A DNA stretch of 26,139 nt from Ophiothrix spiculata (Eukaryota; Echinodermata; Ophiuroidea; Amphilepidida; Ophiotrichidae). Location: NCBI GenBank assembly GCA_000969725.1, contig JXSR01S072135.1; one strand, written 5' to 3'. Within the stretch, counting starts at the first letter, position 1, and each line of letters begins with the position of its first letter. A program made the position numbers and the translations under genes. Shown piece after piece: positions 11,001 to 23,000 of this stretch. Below the pieces are notes generated by a model, which ran no database searches, had not been told where the DNA came from, and saw nothing but the letters and a program-made list of their open reading frames with translations.

Positions 11001-14000
11001 ACTGTGTCTAAGTCCCATGAAAATCTGATATAGTGTAAGAATTGCTGATCAATCTTACAAATTAGACCACTGAAAGTCATTAACCTCTGACCCCTAGGTG
11101 AAATTTTACCCTATTCACATATGGGTCACATGTTTGTTGCTACTCAAGGACATTGTGTTCAAGTTCAATGAAAAAGTGATAATATATGGAAACTCTGACC
11201 ACTTTTGCCAACAGTTAAGACAGAAACCAAAACAACCATGTATGCATCAAACATGCCTGGCATATGAGAGCTCCTAGGTTCATGCCCCAGGTCTTGCAGG
11301 CAGTGTATGTCTTTTTTCCCCTTCTCTCTTCTCTGGCTATTACCACTTTGGTTTATTTTGACCCTCTCCTGTGAAAACTGTGTCAACTGTCAGGGATAAT
11401 ACACAAGTTATCTGTTGCAATATGACAATCTTAAATATTCAATGGTAACAAACAATAAATCCTTAGCAGCACTGTCCTGCCATCGACATCATCAGGGGCA
11501 TCAACATCGTCATGACAGAAGCAGTGCTTCAGTAAACACGTCTATTTGCTGATGCAAAACATATCCTTACCTTTTTCACATCTTTGATAAGAGATGACAG
11601 TATACTTGGTGGCCCCAATTTCTAAAAATAGAACATATAGAAATAATAAGTAGCACTTACGTACACTGATATTAGGTTCTAGGTGACACAATAGTTTATT
11701 GGACAGAATAAACAGAAATCCAGGGTGCAGGGCCTACTGTTTGTAAATGCAACCCCTGCCTTGCATTTTTGTTTACATTTTCCAAGAAGTTCTTGTTTCG
11801 CCTATTCATTTGCCCCTATCAGATTTGAAATTCATACAGCAACAGTTCTGAATGTATAGGAAGTGATGATCCCAACATAACAAAAATCTGACCATTGCAA
11901 AATGCAGTTTTATTCTTCTATTGCAATACCTGATTGTGTATCTATTTTGCAAGAGGTCTCCCAGTAACTTGAAATTTGATTTGTGGAGAAAAAGGGAAAC
12001 AAAACCAAAACAATCCAAGATAATATGTATCAATGGGAATCATTTTGTTTACCATAAACATGAATGATTTCAAAACCAGAAAAATTGATCAATGAGATGA
12101 GATGCCAGTTTTCTAAAAATTAATGAAAATATTAAAACATGATGTGCCATACATAATAAATGAACACAAGCTCCCACAATCCCACACTTTTCAAAGATCT
12201 ATTTTTCTTCTTACTGTATTGTATAGCTCCTCTAGCCTTGCCACCGTGAGGAATTTGTTCATGTTGACCCCATTATCCTTCAACAGTTGTACAAAGTCTA
12301 CCCTGTTGGCCATCAAGGCATCCATCATGGTTTGTTCCAGAACAACTTCCTGAAAGCAAAATAAATAAAACACAAATGACTGTCACAAGGGTCCAGCAAA
12401 TTTGACGAGACCCCAAGGTCCGTCATTTTGTTAGCATGCACAAAACAGGACTAAAGTTAGTCAAAGACTAAGAGAAATTTAATATTTTGAAAAATAACAC
12501 ATTTTGAAAGAAATCTAGCGATAATTTATGATCTTGTTTAAAGAGTTAAACTGAAATGATTATTATTTAATTCATTTGTCTGTTAAAGAACATTATAAAA
12601 ATTAACTTTAGAAAAAAAAGGTTTAGTCCTGGACTAAACTAATCCTTGTTCTTTTTGAAAAAAATGCAAATGTTCCAAAACGGACAAATGGTCAATTGCA
12701 GTTGAAACACAAGCTGATACTTTGCAAGGAGTATGAGAAAAGTATAACATTTCAAAGCCATAAAATTCAGAATTTTGTCAGAGTTCAACTTTTACATGTA
12801 TTTTGCCCTGTATCACCAAATAAAAAATGACAATACTACTGAAATATGGGAGGTTCATTATGGTAAATTCGAAACCGAACCGTCCACGTTTAGGCCAGAC
12901 TCCACTATGCTGTTTATGTTTGTGGGAGGTATGCCACTCCTCCCTCACAAACAAGTCAGATGTACCTTTCCATAAGTACTTTTTACATACCAGTACCCAT
13001 TTCTGTCACCTGGTTGGGGACCTGGGGGGGGGGCACTCACATATGTGGGCAATATATATGTCCGGCAGTCAAGACCCCTCTTCAGGCCGTCAGGCCGCTC
13101 ACTAGATCCTCATTTTTAGCGTGATTCAGTTCTTTTGACACTGTTTTTGAGGAAAACTACAAAATTTTAGCCCCAACTGCCAAAATTGATCCGGAGATGC
13201 AAAAATGTTTGGGAATTTTTGGCCAAAATTCAGTTCACTAGACCCAAAAAGTTGGTTTCAAAGGTCCATTTTTTTTACAGAAAATCAGTTCACATGACCC
13301 CCATTTCGGCGCTTCGCGCCTGACATACCTACCACTTTCAAAGTTGAGTGCCCCCCCCCCCCGGGTTGGGGAGGAGCAATGTGCATGAAAAATCTTGCTC
13401 AAGGATTCAACACTGCGGTGACTGGGTCAGGACTTGAACCAACAGCCTCTCGATTACAGGTCCAATGCTCCAACCACTGCACCATAGTTCCCCACTATCA
13501 CATATTTAACTTATTAAGTTTAACTTATAAGTATAGACTCAATATGTGCTATTTACACATGTATGTATACAAAGAAACAAAATATAAAAACCTATAAAGT
13601 TTGTTATAATAACCTTAAAATATTAATTTTGGCTATATTTATAAGAATGTTGAAAAAATCTTATTGCTGAATACAAACAAAAATGTTTTTTCTAAAGTTT
13701 GGATATATATGCATGCACAGGTCCACTTTGGAATGAAAATTGTTTAGCTAATATAACTGAAACTCAATAAAACCTGACCTTTTTTCAATATTGAAATCTA
13801 ATTTTAACAAGTTATAGACTATTTGTTTTCTTTGTTAGAGAAAAATCGGTAAAGCATCAACTGCTATTCAAAAATCAATCTTTATATAAGGAGATTGGCA
13901 AGGACCTTTCAACATATGTTCACTGATTGATCAATATTAAACTTGAACTTCATAATATGTTGCCAGATGTAATTGACTTAGAACAGAAAGGAGATAAGGC

Positions 14001-17000
14001 ACGTATATCAAGGGGGTGGACATAATTTAATACCATATGTGATAACAACAGGAGACCTGCTAAAAAATTCACATTTTTTGCCTCAATTTTGCTTAATTTC
14101 TCAAAGAGTAAGTTGGTGATGACCATATCTTTTTTATGAATGAATGGCATGTTGAACATTAATGAAGCAAAACAAAATTCCAAAAATCGGAAAACAAACT
14201 CAAACTGCCTTTCAAAAATCAATCTTCCAATAAGGAGATTTCAAGGACCTGTCAACATGAATTAACGGACTGATCAATATTCAACTTGAACTTAATAAAT
14301 TGTTGTCAGATGCAATTGCTTATGTGGCTTCAGTATAGAATGAATGGCATGTTGCACATTAATGAAGCAAAACAAAATTCCCCAAATGAGTCACCTCACA
14401 CATATCTGTTGTAAATGCCACAAAATTGAATTTTGATACAGGTGAAAATACATGAAAATGCAAGTTGTCATTTGCTGAAATTGAATTTTTTTTTTACAGA
14501 TTCTAAAAGTTTATGCTTGCTTTGAACTACTAATAAATATTAATATTGGTCCAAACATGTCAAAAATCCCACAGCTGCCACCATTTTTTGCAATACATGA
14601 CACTTTTTAACCTATTTTTGGCAATATTTCAAACATCAATAAGAAAACAATAAAAAAATTGAAAAATGCTTTCCTATAGAGATTGCTAGATTCTAAAAAG
14701 TAAAATGGATCAAAATTTTACCAAAGCAAAATTTAGTTCACTTTCCTGTAAAATGTTGGGCCCCAAAACATGATTTTTTAAGAGGGCTGATTTTTGGTGA
14801 ATCTGTGGTAAATACTTGTTGAGTAGCATTTGATTATACTTGTGGCAAGGGGATCTGCACAACTCCTCTCCTGCGAGTCCATTACATTCAAAACATTGAA
14901 AATGCCGGTGACCATTTGACACCTAGGTAAATAGGAGAATTAAGGGTAAGTATGCTCTCTTGCTCATGGACACTACGCAGGCTGTCCACCAGATTCATGG
15001 ATTCTTTTTCCACGGTGAAAACAATGAATGCTTTAGCCAGACATTCTTCCATGTTCTTCTATTATGGCAAAAAGAAAATCTGAAAAATGATGAGCAGAAT
15101 TATTTTGAGTCAAATCAGACAAAAAGTTTTGGAGATATAGCTATTTTAAGTTTCTTTTTATTCTTTTGTTTTTGCCAATATATTGATGAAGTTAATGAAG
15201 AAAAGTGGCAAAATGTGCTCTATAATATTAATTTTCCCAATATTTTTCAAAATATTTTATGAATACCCCTTCATACTGCTTATACCTGTAAGAATTTTAA
15301 CCTGAAAGTAAAGATTTAATAAATGATTTAAACACCCATCTAATTTGTATATTGTATAATTAACTTTCTTGAAAAATACTTAAATTAATCTTGAAAATAA
15401 TCAAATTTGCATGATTAATAATAGACATGGTAAATTATATATTCATGTTTTACGTCAAAAAACAAGTTGGTCAAGTTTCATGCCAAAATTTTGTGAAACA
15501 AAAGTAGTATGAAGGTTTATTCATAAGATATTGGTAATATATGTGAATATTAATGAGTATACATATTGCCTATGTTGCTCAGTAGTGGGGTCATCTGGAG
15601 GACTCCTGTGACCATGGATAGCTAAGGTTGGTTTCTCCATGGATATGTCTTCTTTGAAGGTTAATTAACAAAATTAGTGGGTGTGCTTCTAGCAAGTGTG
15701 GGGAACTTGCTTGGGGCCAAAATCCAAAATGGCCACCATCTGCCATTTTGAAATATGATTTTTCAACAGTTTGGTCTACAGCACTGATCAAGATGTGCTT
15801 TATGGGGTTTTTACATCAGTTTTACTATTTAACCTCTTTTGGACCTTCAAATCCAATATGGCTATCATTGGCCATCTTGAAAATGAGGACGAGGCTGTTA
15901 TACAAATACATAAGAAATGGAAAAAAGGTATACCAATTTATTAACTTTGCACTTTTTGCTATATCTCAAAAACTATTTAGAATTTGGAGGTGAAATTCTA
16001 GATTTACAATCAGAAAAAATGGGATTTTATTTGAAATAATAAATGCAATATCTCCGTTTGAGCCCTGGGGATGAGAATGTGATTGGAATCTACCCGGGGG
16101 GGGGGGGGTTAATTTTTGGTAGGTATGTGCAGATCCGCGATATCGAACATAGCGTCTTGCGGAACGGATTTTTGGTCAAAAATAGGGTTTATGGAACTGC
16201 CTTTTTCCCGAATTGAGGTCTCAGGAACTGCTTTTTTCCCCATAAAAATACGACTATTTCAGCTGAAATTTGCTCAAAATTAGCTTGAAAACATAATTGA
16301 ACACATTTTTTGAGTCATTTTCTTTGAAATTGGGGTATTCGTAACTGAAGTAATCTTGAAAAGAGCATCTTGGGAAGCAGAAGAGGAGGCTTGAAACGGG
16401 GGTCTCAAGGGCGGCACATACCCTATCTTCAGTCAATGTAAGTAGCCCCCCAGGGAATCTACACCTTTAAGCTTCACTTGTTCAAATGCCTGTAAGTTCA
16501 GTTTTCAGTTCAAATACCGTAATGTTATATGGCACTCTTACCAAAGTTTGCTTTCCTGGAACAATGAATTCAATATAACCATACCATATATAACAAGTAA
16601 TTTCATGATGCTCAATTGCTCAAGACCTTCAAAACCTCCCACCCATATTTTGCCTTAATGCACGATTCAATCCCGGGGGGGGCACTGACATAAAAAGGTG
16701 ATACGGGTATGTGCGGCCCTCAAGACCTCCTTTTCACGCCTTGTCTGCCGCTCACTAGACCCCCATTTCAAGCCGACCTTTAGTTCGCAAGCCTTATTTT
16801 CAAAAAAATTCAGTTCCCTAGCCTCATTTTTTGAAATTTAGTTCCCAAGACCCCCGTTTCAAGCAAAATTTCAAAAAATTTTGCTTCCAGAGCCCAAATT
16901 TTGCCCAAAAAACTAGTTCTGAAGGGTCATTTTTGGTCCCTTCAGTTCTCTAGAATCAATCTTCCGTTCCCTAGATGAGGGTTTCTGATATCAGGGCCGC

Positions 17001-20000
17001 ACACCCCTACCAAAACCAAAGTTGGGTGCCCCCCCCTGGGATTAAATACAAAAACACTTGAGTTGTTTTTATTCTCCACTCAATAAATCTTTATTGTATA
17101 GAAGATCAATGTCACAAATATCAAATTACACAAGCATAAATGCTCTAAATGGAATGGGGCATGTTAATTCATCTATAAATCTAATAACACTGAAGTCTTT
17201 TCAAACTGATGTGGAATATCTCTATTTTCTTGTGCATAGTAACAACAGTAACTAAGTGGTAATGGAACACATCATGTATATATTGAAAAGCATTTTCAGA
17301 GAAAATAACATTTTACTTTTACAGCCGAAATAAATCTAATGGATATTCTTCTATATTAACTAGAGATGGCCAACACGCCAACGTTAAAAATCAAATTTCC
17401 GAGGGTAATTTTAAGTGGCAAATTAAATGTGAAACACCTTTATTTTCCTTGATATGTTTTGTAGAGCCGGTGTTCTACCTCAGCAATAAAAAACAAAAAC
17501 ATCAATTATTCAGGATATTTTGATAATTTGGGGTCAAAAACAGCAGAAGTCAATTTGCACTTATTGGTGGTTGATGGCGACACACGGCTAAATAGAAATA
17601 TACAACCCCTTGTGATAAATAATACATTAAAATAAAGATAATTACACTCTGAACATGATTCTGAAAGAAAAATTGAAAAAAAAAAAGTTTTTGAAATAGG
17701 GTCATTTTTCATTTTCAAGTCCTTAGAAATGTCATATGCGCATGCTCAAACGGACCGTTCCATTTGTGCAACAGTGATTAAAAATATACCCATGTTCATC
17801 ATGGTAAACTTAAAGTAAATGCATTTAACAAATATAATAAATACTATGTATATTACTTTGTTTATAGTTCACACTTTATTAATAAATCAATTCAATTATC
17901 GTCTGAGCCTGAAGGTAATGCTTTTTATGATACAAACACAAATCAAAACACACCAGTCAGTCAACTACCCCCTATCAGACTATACCATGTTTGCGAAAAA
18001 TGTTTACACATATTTTCCTATACTGAAATCTTGTGAATTTCGATAAAATATTGGGCTTTCTAGATAGTGCTTTATCTATATGATTTCAAGTTGACTTTTT
18101 TAGATTTTTCTTCAAAATACGGTCATTTTGATATGCGATTTCTCTAATTTGGAAATTATTTCATTTTTTTAGACAGAAAAAATCAATTTTCCAATTCCTT
18201 TAAGGTATTTGAATAATTTATTTTTGAACATTGAAAATCTGTAGTAAGTTTTCTTTAAAATAGCATCTGATTTAATGACATTGTATATGCTATACTCTAA
18301 AAAACTTCGAAAATAAACCGAGTTCTGTTTGAAATTAATTTCTTCACGCTTTTGAATTGCCGTGAGATTTCGCCTAGCAGTAACCTGTGTTGTTAAACTG
18401 CAACTCTTCGCTTAGAAAATGAAGCCCTATTTGTAATCAATGTATGAGAATACATTGACCACCTCTATATTAACACCAATATGTGGCTGCTCAGGCAAAA
18501 TGAGAGGAAAGTTGTGATTTTCAAAATTTGAGTTTATTACACATTTAAATTCTTCATAACCCTATCTCCAAAACGCTAAATAAAAACTATCTAAGTCCGA
18601 ATACATCATACAAAAATTTTCCATTTCCCCTTTGGTTCGAACACCCAACCTCTCGCATTCCGATCCAATATCCACCTATGGCAAGCTACCGAGAATGGCC
18701 TGTCATGGCAGCCATTTCATGCCCATATATCCACCCATCTATGATGTATTTGGACTTAACCAAATTGCTTGATTTTTGCTTGTTGGACTGAGGCGGGTTA
18801 GGGTTAAAATGATATAATACATCATAGTTTCCCTTTTTCTTCTTCATTTAGATATCAATTTATGCGACCATGTAAGGTGATTCAGAAAATAAAAAATTGA
18901 GTTATGAACGGTTAAAGTTCTGACTGACTTGTTTATAACTTCTTAATCAAAACTGGTATAATTGCATTCATATTAGGTTGCGATCACATAGAAGTATACA
19001 TATACGGTATTCGCTATGCGCTATTCGATAACTGTATGCTACACAGGTATGGCGAGCTATTTAGTTTTTTAGAATAGTGCCCTCTTATGTGACATGGTAG
19101 CATAAAATTCATGTGTTCGATTGAATCTATACACCTGCCCAAGTAAAATCATGCACCGTACACCCGGATAGTATGTGAGCCCAGCCTTATGTATATGTTA
19201 TTGTTTACAGAATTTGATCAATTGCTGTGAATAAGAGAACTGTATTGATTATTGATTTTCTGAAATCAATAATCACAATTTTGTAGTTGACCACTTCCAC
19301 TAAAATCATGGTAACTAAGCAAATAACTGTAAATATTTTAAAATAAGTAATTAAAACATTTTTGAAGTATATGTTTTTAGGAATCTGCAAGTCAAGACGA
19401 ACAATTTGAGGTGTCACTCACGCAAATCGGACCTTGTTAAAATTGACCTCTTATTGATTTGTAAGGTTTTATCGCCAATACCAAGTCCTAATTGTAGATT
19501 TTTGGTCATAAACGTGAAAATTTATTAAATATACACTGTCACTAGTCTACAAGAACAGTACATTAATTTAAAATGCAACAGAAAAGACAGTATGATCCTT
19601 CACACACTGAAGGCCAAAGTTACAATCAATCTCTTAAATAAAAGGTAGAAAGATATCCATAATTGACAGCTGTATAATGCTGTTTAAATGTCAAGATCAC
19701 GGTCTAATCAATCAAGATTCCAAAATAGAAAACTCATGTTACAAAATGTGATGGTGGGAGGAATTAGGGGCGCACCATGAGATTTCCAGGGGGGAGCAGG
19801 AAGTGGGGTTGGGGTTGATTTGTTTTTTATCGCACCCCAATCGGGAATGATTGTTTTCCCTCGAAATTACTGGGTTTTTTCCCTAGCGCATATTCAGGTT
19901 TTTTTTCTGCCTATGGAGAGGGATTTTTTTTTTTCAAAATACTTCCTGCTCTCCCCTGGAAATCTAAGAGTGCCCCCCCCCCCTTAACTTGGTGTGCTGG

Positions 20001-23000
20001 TTTAGGCACATACACAGTATATTCAACTTCAGTAACACTTCATGAAATTAAGTTGAGTCTCACAACAAGTGAAATATCACCAAAATCAGAATATATCTTC
20101 ACTCTCAAGTTATGTTCTCAACATTTTGTGTGTCACAAAAATCCGGGTTGATTTTCTGACAATCCATCGCATAGGATTCCATGCAAACCATTTATTGAAT
20201 TTATTCTGCCAAAGTTTCAAAGATATTTTTCAACCAGTATTTTATTCATTGAGCATAAATTTCTTTCTTTGATAGTTTTAAAACTTGAATTTATTCAAAT
20301 GTGACAAAAAAATAAAAAGGGCAATTTTGACCAGGAATCCAAAAATGAGACCATTTTGGGCCATTGTTTTTTCAAATAATCCCAATCTTCACAGCACTGC
20401 GGCTAAAAACAGACATGCCCAAATATGAGCTAAATGGCTTATTTTGTTTTGATACACTTTAAGGTTATGTTATGAGGTATCAGTCATTGTCAGACAATGA
20501 TTTCTTGACCAAACATGATATTTTCCCCTAAATGTGATGTTTTGGGCACTAATTTTGGTCAAAATTTGGTTTATCAATCACTTTTTTATTAACATCTTTA
20601 AAAAATGACCATAAACATGATTTTTTTTCTAACAGTCAAAATCTCATAATTCCACTTCTTCAAAACAGAATTTATAAAATTGCTCCCATTAGAACATAAT
20701 CAGAAAATATGCACAAAACAGTTCCCAAGATTAAAGTTACAGTGCCCTTCATTAGCTATGTATCTGTCTCTATCTGGTGGATAAGTCACAAATTATTTTA
20801 ACGACAGGTGGTTGCATAATTAAAAAGGACAGCAATGTTTAACTTGACAGTATTGATTCCTCCGTGTGAGTGCAAATTATGTTTTGAACCATAATGCTTA
20901 CGCACATGGAAGATACCAAGAGAGTCTTAGAAGATACATGAAAAATTGGTAACTTATGACCATATGCCGGAAGTTAGGTGAACTTTTGGTAGCACGCAGA
21001 AAATGGGCAAAACACAGTTTTCACTTAGCATTACTTAAACTTTAAAGCTATTCACATTAGGATTGGACAAATATATATATATTCTTAAAGTGTAAAAAGA
21101 ACGAATTATCCTATTATAGTTCCAAGGTCCTTATACAGGGTGTGCAAAAAATATACAGGGTGTAACATAAGAAATATTTCAAAATGATTTTTCTCAGATG
21201 CCATTTATGTAACAAAGAACATGCTTAATATTCAATATTTAGCTTCATGCATCACAAGTACCATCCAGTATCTTCCAGATAAACCTCTTAGTTTTTCATT
21301 AATCATCTAAGCACTTATTCAGGGTGATTAAACTTAAAACAAATAATGACCCCCAGATGACCCCTAAAATACTTTTACCCCTAATTTGTCATGCCACATG
21401 TTAACTCCCTAAAGGGGTATCCTAGTGCTTAAGTCTTGTGAAAATTAATGAAAGTATGTGGGAAATAGTTGACAGATTTTGCAACCACTTGTACCTATCT
21501 AGACCAGAGACTCTTGAGGTTTTTGGACATTGATTTAGATGATTTCTACCTATTTTTTAAGATTTTTGCTAAATAATATTTTTTCTAGGCTAGTTCAAAA
21601 AATGTTGGCAAGAAAACTTGGTTTTGGTGAATTTCTAAAAAGTGAGTTCTTTAACCCTAACCCATTTTTGTTTAAAAACTATCTTCTGGGAAAGGCTTAT
21701 ATAAAAAATCCCCCTTTTCACCATGTCCGAGGTGGGATTCGAACCCGGAACCTGGCACACCCCGATCCCGTGCCAAGCAATACCAAGCCACCGAGCAGGC
21801 GCTGCCTAGGCAGCAATTCCGTGCTCATACCTATCTACCGTCTATGACGTATTTGGACTTAGGCTAATTTCTTGATTTCTCTCCGAGGTGTTTTAGAGTG
21901 TCCGTTACGGTTAGGGTTAAGGAAGTGCGTTTCAATAATCCTAACCCATTTTCGTTTAAAAACTATCTCCTGGAAAAGGCCTATATAAAAAATCCCCCTT
22001 TTCACCATGTTCGAGGTGGGATTCGAACCCGGGACCTGGTGCACCCCGACCCCGTGCCAAGCAATACCAAGCCACCGAGCAGGCGCTGCCTAGGCAGCAA
22101 TTCCGTGCTCATACCTATCTTCTACCGTCTATGACATATTTGGACTTAAGCTAATTTCTTGATTTCTCTATTTCTCTCTGAGGTGATTGGAGTGTCTGGT
22201 ACGGTTAGGGTTAGTCAAAAATCTGATGCTATAAATATATTTCTTGCACAATTTCTTGTCCAAAATGTATACTTTAGTTTTCAAAGTATGATCAACACAC
22301 ATTTTCAGAAATCGTGAGGCTCTGACCTCCCTTCAAGTGCCACCTACATACTTACAGACCAATCCCTGCCATGCACAAATATCTGTCTCTTGGCTATGTC
22401 CACTCTATTCCATGTGAGAGCTAAGCTGAGCTGGTCAGCATAGGATCTGGCTTGGGCCTTCAGGAGTGCTGATAAAATGGCAAGGTCTATCTCTTCTGTC
22501 CCCTCTGAGCTCAGACAAAACACTGTTATCTGTGGATGATTAAGCACAGAATACAGGTATTCAAATACGCTAGAGTTGTTGATCGCAAATCAACAACGAT
22601 GCATCCATGCGTCTGCATATTCTTATCGCATGAGGGTGGCTTTAGCCACCAAAGCATCCATGCGTCAAATAATAATATATATTCACATCACTTGCAATTA
22701 ACAAACATGTGAAAAATATACATTTTGCGTCTGCGTATTTTTAAAGCCCGAAAGTGGCTTTAGCCACCAGAGCATGATAAAAATATGCCAACGCATCAGA
22801 TGCAGAGTTGTTGATTGCGATGAACAACTCTGTGGCATGTTTGAATACCTTTAAACAACAAATATCTTTCTGAAAAATTAAATTCTAAATGTTTCAACTC
22901 AGCAGATACTCATCTTCATAAAAACATTTAACTTCCACTAGCATACTTGATCTCTTGCTCTTTCCATGGATTTCTGGATGTTTCATCTAGATTTTTGAAC

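Noticed and set aside
13418-13493. tRNA gene
   Set aside because: A and B boxes are present, but the sequence runs into a SINE body and the cloverleaf pairing is poor; called a SINE head instead.
14710-14922. Cys-containing minus-strand frame, possible zinc finger
   Set aside because: The cysteine and histidine spacing does not fit a known finger and there is no other support.
14960-15262. 100-codon plus-strand open frame
   Set aside because: No recognised motif, low-complexity hydrophobic and Asn/Phe-rich residues typical of AT-rich intron, and no splice or repeat context.
16094-17039. G runs as assembly gaps or sequencing artefact
   Set aside because: The runs are paired, inverted and flanked by 8-bp duplications, so they are element ends, although run lengths may be inexact.
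21651-21920. Interstitial telomere
   Set aside because: Only about one and a half TTAGGG units occur at each end and in inverted orientation, always at the border of the same repeat.
22005-22085. tRNA gene on the minus strand
   Set aside because: A B box and A-box-like string occur, but the same sequence is repeated in tandem and dispersed, so it belongs to a repeat family.
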